A program made the position numbers and the translations under genes. Below the pieces are notes generated by a model that worked only from the letters and a program-made list of their open reading frames with translations, ran no database searches and was not told the origin of the DNA. This document shows, one piece after another, positions 15,871-22,174 of a DNA stretch of 23,280 nucleotides (position 1 is its first letter; every line of letters begins with the position of its first letter). Source of the DNA: a virus; the IMG/VR virus record IMGVR_UViG_3300005327_000020, positions 1 to 23,280 of that record. One strand, written 5' to 3'.

Positions 15871-16542
15871 TCAGAGCAGGGCGTGCAATGCCGACACGAG
15901 GTCGACGTCTTGATCTCTGCCGGGCTCACCCCGGAGCAGATGCAAGTACCCTTTGCCCGCGATCACGGTGCGCTGGGTCTTCGAGTAGCCTGCCTCGCGC
16001 AGGAGCTCGTCGAAATCGGGGAGTGGCGGGATATTCCCGTCCTCCAGGAGGGCTTTCAGGTCGGTCACCGTGGCCTCGCTGTTCGAGCCCTCGGGCACTA
16101 GCGAGACCTCAACCAGGCCGACCGTCTGAAGTCGCCGCTTGACCGCGCCAGAGCCCGGAGCGGCCTTGATGGTCTTGTAGCCGATCGACAGGCCCGAAAG
16201 TGCACCATCCTCCATCAGCGAATAGTGAAAACGGCCGCGATCCGTGTCCATGCCGGACAACTTGCCCTCGACGTAGAGGCCGCGTTCGTCCTCGCGCATC
16301 GACTTCCACTTGCCGACCGGCAGATCGGACCCGGAAAAGGGGTTTGCTGCGGTGCCGTGCATCAGCTTCATCGTGGGGAGCGCGCCTCGCGCCTGCCATT
16401 GCGCAAGAGAGTCGGCGAACGCCCCGGGTTCGATGACATCGCGGTGGCTGTCCACGTTCCCGAAGACTGCGCCGTAGCCTGCAAACTCGCCAGTCTTGCT
16501 GTCCATGCCATCAGGCGCGAACTTGAACTCGAGATGGTTCAT
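15871..16542 (-). CDS. HK97-family prohead protease (U35)
   Basis: The ATG at 16542 overlaps the portal stop as ATGA and has a GGAGGG site, giving 223 residues. Family motifs are in order: FAGYGAVFGNVDSHRDVIEPGA (split here as FAGYGAVFGNV then DSHRDVIEPGA), a His at 62 in KLMHG, LPVGKW, LSGLSIGY with Ser 119, and GLVEVSLVPEG with Glu 145. These are the likely catalytic His-Ser-Glu set by family comparison. It cleaves capsid delta domains inside the prohead and then degrades itself. The usual PAN motif after EVSLV is replaced by PEGSN, a mild oddity. The C-terminus holds a short extra segment ending SALHALL. Confidence 0.95.
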   Translation of the reverse strand: MNHLEFKFAPDGMDSKTGEFAGYGAVFGNVDSHRDVIEPGAFADSLAQWQARGALPTMKLMHGTAANPFSGSDLPVGKWKSMREDERGLYVEGKLSGMDTDRGRFHYSLMEDGALSGLSIGYKTIKAAPGSGAVKRRLQTVGLVEVSLVPEGSNSEATVTDLKALLEDGNIPPLPDFDELLREAGYSKTQRTVIAGKGYLHLLRGEPGRDQDVDLVSALHALL

Positions 16543-17870
16543 CCCAGCCCTCCTACCGTCGCGCGAGGGGCCGGATTCACGGCCTCGCTCAGTGGAATGT
16601 CTTGCATTTGCACAGTGATCACGTCGCCACCCGGCACCGGCGGAAGATTTTCGAGCGCGCGGCACTCATTGCGGGTCATCACGCCGATGTTCGTCATCGT
16701 TTGGTAGAAGAGGGCTCGGCCTTGGCTGTCGCCGCGCAGCAACCCCTCTAGGTTGAACTCGAGCGTGATTCTCTGCGCCCGGTCGGCGGGTCTCAGCAGC
16801 TGCTTTTGCAGGGCCTGCTCGATGCGCTTGAGGCGCCGGCGAAGTGTGAATTTCTGGAAGCCGAGAACGTCGACTTCCTTGCCGGTGCCCCAGTTGCTGG
16901 ATTTGTCGCCGAAGCCCACCATGGGCGGCGGCACGCCGAAAATGCGGCAGATTTCCTCGCCGCTGAACTTGCGGCTCTCGAGCATCTGGGCATCTTCGGG
17001 AGTGATATTGATCTGCTGCCATTTCATGCCGCGATCGAGCAGCATGGGGCGTCCGCTGTTGACCGAGCCCTGGTAGTTTTCCTGCAGATAGCCGTTGAAC
17101 TCCGTGCGCTGTTCCGGCGTGAGCTTTATGCTCGGATCGGTCGACAGCACGCCGCTGGGACGCATCCCGTTGTGGAACGTCTGGCTCGCCGCACCTTCTG
17201 CAGCCATCGCGCCGTAAAACGCACTGCGACACGCGGCCAGGGTGGAAACACCGCCCATCGCATTACCCATCGGTCCGCGAATGTGCAGGACATCCGATAC
17301 GTCCTTGAGCGCCCGGTCGGTGCCTTGGGGCCATTCGTACTGGAGAAAGCCGTTGTCCTGACGGCGGACGACGACCAGATCGGGCCGAATCGGGGTCAGC
17401 GAGTAGACTGTTCCGTCACTGCGCCGGTCAATCGAAGCGTAAGCGTTGCCCTGCAACTCTAGCGCTGCTGCCATGAACTCCCAGAAGTCCAGGGCCGTCT
17501 GATCATAGTTCGGGCTGTCATGCAGCACGAAGTAGAGCGGGTGATCGGCGGCAACAGTCCGTACGCCATTCGCGGCGGTGCGATACACCATCAGCGGTAG
17601 GCTGGCGATCGTGCCGGCGATCAGGTTAACGCAGGCCCAGGTGGCCGACAGCCCGAGCGGGTTCGTTGCGGCGAGCCGGTCCTGCCATTGCGCGAGCGTG
17701 ACCTGATTGGTGCGGAAGTTCTCGCCGTCTTGGCGGCTTGCTCCACCCCAGCCAGCTCCCCAGCCGAGGCCCGTGGAGGTCCACGCATCCAGGGCGTCGG
17801 GACCGAGTAGCTGCTTTTCCTCGATGTCGGCGCCGGGGCGCTTGCCCAAGAGGGCCTGCCACCACTTCAC
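16539..17870 (-). CDS. Portal protein (HK97 family)
   Basis: Translation starts at GTG 17870, overlapping the terminase stop as GTGA, giving 443 residues. The sequence includes ATWACVNLIAGTIASLPLMV, HPLYFVLHDSPNYDQTALDF, ALELQGNAYASIDRRSDG, FSGEEICRIFGVPPPMVGFG and GLLRGDSQGRALFYQTMTN, all standard HK97-type portal motifs. It forms the dodecameric ring at the capsid vertex through which DNA is packaged. The ribosome site is weak, so coupling to terminase translation is likely. Confidence 0.97.
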   Translation of the reverse strand: MKWWQALLGKRPGADIEEKQLLGPDALDAWTSTGLGWGAGWGGASRQDGENFRTNQVTLAQWQDRLAATNPLGLSATWACVNLIAGTIASLPLMVYRTAANGVRTVAADHPLYFVLHDSPNYDQTALDFWEFMAAALELQGNAYASIDRRSDGTVYSLTPIRPDLVVVRRQDNGFLQYEWPQGTDRALKDVSDVLHIRGPMGNAMGGVSTLAACRSAFYGAMAAEGAASQTFHNGMRPSGVLSTDPSIKLTPEQRTEFNGYLQENYQGSVNSGRPMLLDRGMKWQQINITPEDAQMLESRKFSGEEICRIFGVPPPMVGFGDKSSNWGTGKEVDVLGFQKFTLRRRLKRIEQALQKQLLRPADRAQRITLEFNLEGLLRGDSQGRALFYQTMTNIGVMTRNECRALENLPPVPGGDVITVQMQDIPLSEAVNPAPRATVGGLG

Positions 17871-19678
17871 GCCGCGTAACTCGCAATCCAGTCGTCCACG
17901 CTGTCATCTTCAGCGGGCAAGAGCATGGGAGCAGTCGCGTTGATCATGGCGTCTACTCCGTCGATCTTGTTCGGACTGTTCGGCGTCTCCTTCTTGGGAA
18001 GGATGCTGCCATCAACGCGGCGGTCGACCACCGCATTGCCAATCATCCAGGTGAGCACCGGGTTGCCGTCGTGGCGGAGCCGCGAAGGCCCGGCCTTGAC
18101 CCGGGCTTCCAGCGCTTTGGCCGGGTCGGTGACGTTCCGAGCGTTCTTGGCCATCTGGACCGCGAAGGGCTCGCCGCCGTCGTCGAACTCCTCGTTGAGG
18201 CGAGAAGCCATGGCGAGGCCGCTGTTCCACTGATCGAACGTGGCCTTGCGAACCGCGAGAGCCGCTTTCAGATCGCGGATCAGCACCTCGATGACGCGGT
18301 GGTCGATGAAATCGCCTTCGGTCGCGGTCAGCGCACCTTGTGCGACCCACTGCTTGTATAGATCCGTGATCTGCTTGAGCGAGTTGTCCTGGTTGGCCAG
18401 CCGGGCCTGCGGCACGAAGAACCACGGTTTCACCAGCAACTGGCCGTCGTCCTTCTCTGCGGCAAGCACGATTGCCGACAGATCATCGACGTTCGAAAGG
18501 TCGGCGCCGAGGTAGCAATCCAGTCCCGCGAAATCGTCCAGAGTCAGCGACGTGTCGGCGCAAAGCTGCCACTGCGTGACGTTCAGCCAGGCCGATGCGG
18601 CACCGAGCCAGATATTCAGGTGCTTCGTCTTGAACTCGCCCTCTGCGGCCGGGCTCGCGCGCGCCTCAATCGCCCTCTTGGCCACTTCGTCCCGAAGCGG
18701 CTTGGAGGCCTCAAGCAACGGGTTGGCCTTAATCCACTTGGCGGCGTCGTAAGGATCGTCGCCGACCTTCCGGTCATCGGCGTAGTCATCCGCTCGATCG
18801 AGCGTGAAGATGATCGCGAAGATATGCTCGGCTATCACCGATCGCTCGAGCACTTTGACGGCGAGGGTGCGCTGCTCGTAGCAGACACCGTGCAGGTTAA
18901 ACCCGGCCGTCGTGATGATCCACATCAGCGGATTGCGCCGCGCACCGAAGGCCGAATTCATGACGTCGAACAGCCCGCGGTCGGTGTGCGCGTGCAACTC
19001 GTCCATGGTCACCAGGTGCGGGTTATGCCCATCCTGGCTTTTCGCCTTGGCGTGCATCGGCTGCATGTACCCGCCGTTGTCGGCGCAGGTGATCGACTTC
19101 GACCACGGCGAAAGCCCAAACGCCTCTTGCAGCTCGGGCATCTTCTCGACCATCCGCTTGGCCGGGTGGAACACCTTCTTGGCCTGGTCGAACGTCGTAG
19201 CGGCCGTCAAAACCTGCGGGCCCGGCTCATTCTCGCACGTCAGGCAATAGAGCGAGACGATCGCGGTCTTCGTCGACTTGGCGTTCTTGCGAGCCTCTTC
19301 CTCGTAGACCGAGGTGAAGCGCCGGCCGCCTGTTTCGTGTCGGCGCCAGCCGAACACCATGGCGAGAATGAAAATCTGGAACGGTTCCAGCGTGATCGTC
19401 GCCGTGTCCCAGACACCTTCGACGTGCGGTAGCTTTTCGGCAAAGTCGCAGATGTCGTTCGCGTGCCAGGGATCGAAGTAGTAACCCCAGCTCTTGTCCT
19501 TGGCGCGCCTCAGGTCATCCAGATGGCGCTGGCAGGCGAGGCGAACCCACTTACAGTGCCGGCGCTGCTTCTTGTCGGCAGCTCCGCGCTTGGCATACGC
19601 CAGCGCGACCGCCGCATAGTCCTTAGCGTGCCCGGTGTCCGTTGCGGTTGAACGGGTTCGCCTGTTTGCTCGGGTCAT
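17867..19678 (-). CDS. terL: Terminase large subunit
   Basis: This 603-residue ATPase-nuclease drives DNA packaging through the portal. The ATPase domain has the variant Walker A ARKNAKSTKTA (129-139), usual for this terminase group, and Walker B LVTMDE (222-227), followed by the coupling motif IITTAGF. The nuclease domain begins with YLGADLSNVDDLSA (389-402), providing Asp residues for metal binding, and ends with the conserved KIDGVDAMINA near the C-terminus. ATG 19678 has AAGGTGA four bases upstream. The start lies inside the small subunit gene, a 56-bp overlap. Confidence 0.97.
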   Translation of the reverse strand: MTRANRRTRSTATDTGHAKDYAAVALAYAKRGAADKKQRRHCKWVRLACQRHLDDLRRAKDKSWGYYFDPWHANDICDFAEKLPHVEGVWDTATITLEPFQIFILAMVFGWRRHETGGRRFTSVYEEEARKNAKSTKTAIVSLYCLTCENEPGPQVLTAATTFDQAKKVFHPAKRMVEKMPELQEAFGLSPWSKSITCADNGGYMQPMHAKAKSQDGHNPHLVTMDELHAHTDRGLFDVMNSAFGARRNPLMWIITTAGFNLHGVCYEQRTLAVKVLERSVIAEHIFAIIFTLDRADDYADDRKVGDDPYDAAKWIKANPLLEASKPLRDEVAKRAIEARASPAAEGEFKTKHLNIWLGAASAWLNVTQWQLCADTSLTLDDFAGLDCYLGADLSNVDDLSAIVLAAEKDDGQLLVKPWFFVPQARLANQDNSLKQITDLYKQWVAQGALTATEGDFIDHRVIEVLIRDLKAALAVRKATFDQWNSGLAMASRLNEEFDDGGEPFAVQMAKNARNVTDPAKALEARVKAGPSRLRHDGNPVLTWMIGNAVVDRRVDGSILPKKETPNSPNKIDGVDAMINATAPMLLPAEDDSVDDWIASYAA

Positions 19679-20036
19679 CCGTCACCTTGCCGACACGGCT
19701 CTTGCGGCCAGCGATGCCCAGCAGCTCACCCATGCGTCGCGCCTCAGTTAGATAAGCCGCCGGTGGCGGCGCGCCGGCCTCGAAAGCCTTGCGGATCAGC
19801 GCCTCGATCGAGCAGTAGCGCGCAAACAGCGAGCTATCGATTTCGACCACGCCGGTGGACATCACCCGGCCAATTTCCTCCTGCCAAACATCGATCGCGC
19901 CGGGCGTTAGGTAGTCGGGTTGAGCCGGGGGCGAACCCGGCACGATGATTTCCTGCCTGCTAGCATCGCGGCACGGCTGGAGAGTACCGCGAGCGACCTT
20001 TTCCGAAGGCGGCTCAGCCTTCCGTCCTCGCTGCAT
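19623..20036 (-). CDS. terS: Terminase small subunit (P27 family)
   Basis: The 137-residue protein starts at ATG 20036 behind AGGAGC. It matches the P27-type small terminase: a basic disordered N-terminus, then LTPGAIDVWQEEIGRVMSTG, a central helical region DSSLFARYCSIEALIRKAFE, and ARRMGELLGIAGRKSRVGKV near the end. It recognises phage DNA and starts packaging with TerL. The 56-bp overlap with terL suggests coupled synthesis. The preceding 118 bp have no gene but contain palindromes that could be part of its recognition site. Confidence 0.92.
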   Translation of the reverse strand: MQRGRKAEPPSEKVARGTLQPCRDASRQEIIVPGSPPAQPDYLTPGAIDVWQEEIGRVMSTGVVEIDSSLFARYCSIEALIRKAFEAGAPPPAAYLTEARRMGELLGIAGRKSRVGKVTDDPSKQANPFNRNGHRAR

Positions 20037-20154
20037 TTCAACTGCTCCTGAATTTCAAAGCTGGCAAAGCGCCAAATCGCACGTGCGAAAAAAGGCCCCC
20101 GGAGCCGGTCCCATGGGTAGGGGCCGCAGACTTTCGAACCTCCCCCCATGACGT
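20037..20154. other. Non-coding interval between HNH and terS with hairpin, T-tract and palindrome (possible cos or terminator)
   Basis: On the minus strand GGCCCC (20125-20120) can pair with GGGGCC (20099-20094) across a 20-base loop that itself contains the palindrome CCCATGGG. Six Ts follow (20093-20088), as in an intrinsic terminator. Immediately after lies a perfect 12-bp palindrome, TCGCACGTGCGA (20077-20088). A G-rich run, GGGGGGAGG, lies just after the HNH stop. In phages with P27 terminase and an adjacent HNH nuclease, the cos site usually maps to this interval. I cannot tell a cos site from a terminator here. Confidence 0.4.
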
Positions 20155-20499
20155 TCATCGTGGCGGGCTGATTGCTGAACGATTTCGCAGTCGGCCTCTC
20201 GCACTCTCGCGCGCCGTCTTGGCGACGTCGCAGGGCTTGCAGAGGCCTTGGTAGTTCTCCCGGTCGTCGGTGCCGCCTTCGGCCTTCGGAGTGATGTGGT
20301 CGGCGATCGCGCTGGGCGAGTACTGCGGTGGGTCCATTGCCAGGCAGGCTCGGCAGAGCGGCTCTTCGCGGAGCACCCGCTCACGCATTCGTTCGTGGGC
20401 GCGGCCGTATCCACGTGCCTGGCGGCTCTCGCGCCGGTTCCAGTTAGATGCTGGCTTGCCTTTCGGCTTCGCTTTCAGGTGTGGAGGACGGCTGGGCAT
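20155..20499 (-). CDS. HNH endonuclease, packaging-associated
   Basis: The 114-residue protein starts at ATG 20499 with GGAGGCG. The HNH core has a zinc pair CRAC (Cys 49 and 52), the catalytic ADHITPKAEGG (His 68), ENYQGLC (Asn 82) and a second pair CKPC (Cys 87 and 90). After the second pair most relatives have His before xxKT; here it is Asp 91 in CDVAKT, a possible single-base change from CAC to GAC. HNH proteins beside terminase genes help TerL cut at cos in several phages. The zinc site and first two catalytic residues are intact, so activity is possible but uncertain. Confidence 0.9.
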   Translation of the reverse strand: MPSRPPHLKAKPKGKPASNWNRRESRQARGYGRAHERMRERVLREEPLCRACLAMDPPQYSPSAIADHITPKAEGGTDDRENYQGLCKPCDVAKTARESARGRLRNRSAISPPR

Positions 20500-20687
20500 C
20501 AGCGCCTCCGTTCAATCAGTCCCCGACCAGCTCTTCTCGATAGCGCCAGTGGCAGGTGCCTCGCTTTCGTGAGGCGGTCGGGGTTGGACCAAGCCTCGCG
20601 GGGGAGGTCATGGGCTCGGTGCAAGTGGTTCCATTGCGGTAGCAGTCCACTCAGAAGCGAGGCTTCCGTTGGATCGCTGATACTCAC
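20499..20687 (-). CDS. Possible 62-residue small protein before HNH
   Basis: GTG 20687 opens a frame ending in TGA that overlaps the HNH start as TGATG, the coupling seen throughout this unit. The peptide starts VSISDPTEASLLSGLLPQWN (first residue Met when initiated) and ends in a basic tail, GRGLIERRR. The ribosome site (GGGAA) is weak. It fills most of an otherwise gene-free 282-bp gap. No family is recognised, and it may be a chance ORF. Confidence 0.4.
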   Translation of the reverse strand: MSISDPTEASLLSGLLPQWNHLHRAHDLPREAWSNPDRLTKARHLPLALSRRAGRGLIERRR

Positions 20688-20708
20688 CGTTCCCAGGCCA
20701 AGGCCGTA

Positions 20709-20807
20709 CTAGGCTTTCTCATGCTCGGGCTGCTCGGGCAGCGGATCTGATCCGGCTTGCCCGTTCAGATTGAGAACCCTTTTAATGAACCTCGCCCGCT
20801 GGGTCAA
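20709..20807 (-). CDS. Possible 32-residue small protein overlapping the NusG-like gene's end
   Basis: A TTG at 20807 starts a 32-codon frame with a basic N-terminus (MTQRARFIKRVLNLNG) and an acidic end (PLPEQPEHEKA). It overlaps the last 26 bases of the NusG-like gene in another frame. The composition looks protein-like, but there is no clear ribosome site, so confidence is low. If real, it would be translated by coupling to the NusG-like gene. Confidence 0.25.
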   Translation of the reverse strand: MTQRARFIKRVLNLNGQAGSDPLPEQPEHEKA

Positions 20808-21405
20808 CTACCGGAATGAGAACCCACGGGAAAAAATCGAAGGCTTGGGTCGACCCGGGGAACAGCACCTTGGCGAACTTGCCCCGCATCTCCTGCACCG
20901 TGCCGGTGAGCCCAGCGAACGCGCCCTCGATCAGCTTCACCTGATCGCCGGCACTGAACACCCGTGGCTTGCCCCGCGGCTTCCGCCGGCTGGCTATCCG
21001 GCGCAGCGGCGCCAACTGATCATCGGTCACCAGCGGGATGTCGTCACCGGCATGGAAGAGCCTGAAGAACGGATGGCCTCGCACCACCATTCTGCGCTGC
21101 TCCGTGTCCCACACCCTGTAGAGTTGGGCAGGCGACCGCGACAGCGCCAGCAGTTCCGCCAGCCGATCGGCACGGGCGAACACGAATGACGGGAGCAGGG
21201 GCCGTGTCACCAGCGCCGGGAGCTTGCGAGGGCGGCTGGGCCGTTCATCCGGCCCACGTTTGGGAGGGGCAGGCTTGATGCTCTCCACAGGGGTCCAGAC
21301 TTCGAATCCGGCATCGGCCAGGGAGATGGCAAGCTGCAGGGTACGGCTGGGCAACGTCCTCAGGATGCACCAACTTCCACTCATCGGTTTCTCGCCACCG
21401 CTCAT
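20782..21405 (-). CDS. NusG/RfaH-like transcription antitermination protein
   Basis: ATG 21405, behind GGAGGCAAGG, gives 207 residues; an ATG seven codons later is possible. The frame is open much further upstream but that part is repeat-rich leader. The N-terminus has the NGN pattern: SWCILRTLPSRTLQLAISLA, FEVWTPVE (34-41) and LPSFVFARADR (71-81). The C-terminus has a KOW domain, FSAGDQVKLIEGAFAGLTG then TVQEMRGKFAKVLFPG (150-184). A basic Pro-rich insert lies in the NGN domain (residues 44-62), and a second basic stretch (RRIASRRKPRGKPR) joins NGN to KOW. NusG proteins bind RNA polymerase and change pausing and termination. A phage paralogue at the head of a late unit containing terminators suggests processive antitermination (inference). 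Confidence 0.88.
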   Translation of the reverse strand: MSGGEKPMSGSWCILRTLPSRTLQLAISLADAGFEVWTPVESIKPAPPKRGPDERPSRPRKLPALVTRPLLPSFVFARADRLAELLALSRSPAQLYRVWDTEQRRMVVRGHPFFRLFHAGDDIPLVTDDQLAPLRRIASRRKPRGKPRVFSAGDQVKLIEGAFAGLTGTVQEMRGKFAKVLFPGSTQAFDFFPWVLIPVVDPAGEVH

Positions 21406-21450
21406 CGCACAAACCTTGCCTCCGACCCCGAATGCCGGGTTGACAGGCGT

Positions 21451-21487
21451 CGGAACCCCCGACGGCCCCAAGGGCCTAGGGGTTCCG
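21451..21487 (-). promoter_or_regulatory. Strong two-tier hairpin in the NusG-like gene's leader
   Basis: A perfect 9-bp outer stem (CGGAACCCC at 21451-21459 with GGGGTTCCG at 21479-21487) encloses a 5-bp inner stem (GGCCC 21464-21468 with GGGCC 21472-21476) and a 3-base loop. Its right edge in transcription order is about 45 bases before the start codon. No T-tract follows, so it is not a standard intrinsic terminator; a pause or RNA recognition element is possible. Confidence 0.6.
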
Positions 21488-21545
21488 GCCTCCCCGCCAG
21501 CCCCGCGAACCGGGCACCAAACCACCCACTGAAATCGATGAAACC

Positions 21546-21596
21546 AGCCCGATCGAACCCGGGCTGCCGAACTGTCGCAGCATTTCGTGCGACAGT
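21546..21596 (-). repeat. Inverted repeats in the NusG-like leader
   Basis: Two adjacent stem-loops. ACTGTCGCA (21571-21579) is repeated inverted at 21588-21596 around an 8-base loop, a perfect 9-bp stem. Next to it AGCCCG (21546-21551) pairs with CGGGCT (21560-21565), also with an 8-base loop. The 9-mer of the first stem is the same motif as the nearby tandem repeats. Confidence 0.7.
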
Positions 21597-21647
21597 GCCG
21601 CGACACTTTGCTGTAACCCGCAGAAATCTGCCATTCCTGTCTGACGG

Positions 21648-21674
21648 TGCGACAGTTGCGACAGTTGCGACAGC
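21648..21674 (-). repeat. Three tandem 9-bp repeats, TGCGACAGT type
   Basis: Plus-strand reading gives TGCGACAGT, TGCGACAGT and TGCGACAGC back to back with no spacer. On the transcribed sense they read ACTGTCGCA-like units, and they start three bases after the stop of the 165-residue gene. With the inverted pair at 21571-21596 this makes five copies within about 105 bp. The tandem copies, one arm of the pair and the shared motif suggest a protein- or RNA-recognition site. Confidence 0.85.
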
Positions 21675-21676
21675 GG

Positions 21677-22174
21677 TCACCATTCGACCCTCCGGATCCT
21701 GCCGCGACGCAGGCTATTCCAGATGAGGTCACCGCCGCTGCGATCGAACGGCACCGAGGCGCCGGGGCTCTGCCGATAGAAGACGTGCGCTGCGTGGCGG
21801 CCGTTCGATATGACGATGCGGTTGGGGTCGATGCTGACCACCGGCCGGCCGTCCAGCAGGGCCACCACGCCGCTCTGATCGAGGCGGCGATGGTGCAGCT
21901 CGGCCGGCGCGCCGTATAGGTCTTTCAGGCTCCAACCGCAGCCGAGCGCCAGGTCCAGCCACTGGTCGGCGAAGTTACGCAGATCCCGCAGTAGCGTGAA
22001 CCAGCGCTCATCGGTGAGCCCATATGGCTTCTGCCCTTGCTCAAGCTCATCGAGCTCCCGCCGAACCCGGGCAAGGTGATCGCTGGGCACGGCCGCCGCG
22101 GCAGTGTCTGTCTGGCTGGCCTCAGGGTCGGTCCAGCCGGCCACGTCCGCTTGAAAGCGTTCGAACGTGCTCAC
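21677..22174 (-). CDS. Hypothetical protein next to the DUF3987 gene
   Basis: GTG 22174 overlaps the preceding stop as GTGA and gives 165 residues. The N-terminal half is acidic with a helical segment (LARVRRELDELEQGQ) and RWFTLLRDLRNFADQWLDLA. The second half contains GWSLKDLYGAP, DQSGVVALLDGRPVVSIDPN and a short basic end, SLRRGRIRRVEW. I associate the second half with uncharacterised alphaproteobacterial prophage proteins that follow primase-like genes, but cannot give a function. Coupling with DUF3987 suggests a joint role near replication. Confidence 0.75.
   Translation of the reverse strand: MSTFERFQADVAGWTDPEASQTDTAAAAVPSDHLARVRRELDELEQGQKPYGLTDERWFTLLRDLRNFADQWLDLALGCGWSLKDLYGAPAELHHRRLDQSGVVALLDGRPVVSIDPNRIVISNGRHAAHVFYRQSPGASVPFDRSGGDLIWNSLRRGRIRRVEW

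Noticed and set aside
18620-19432. Plus-strand 270-codon ORF opposite terL
   Set aside because: Antisense shadow of the terminase gene; no recognisable motif.
19907-20158. Minus-strand 83-codon ORF across the HNH-terS gap
   Set aside because: Overlaps terS in another frame and covers the palindrome and hairpin region; no ribosome site and unlikely composition.
21648-21674. Tandem repeats considered as a CRISPR array
   Set aside because: Units are 9 bp with no spacers, and no cas genes are present.
20782-21732. 316-codon version of the NusG-like gene
   Set aside because: The added 109 residues are Cys/Arg repeats translated from the tandem 9-mers and hairpins, and they run into the 165-residue gene. 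The ATG at 21405 has a ribosome site and begins the NGN domain shortly after.
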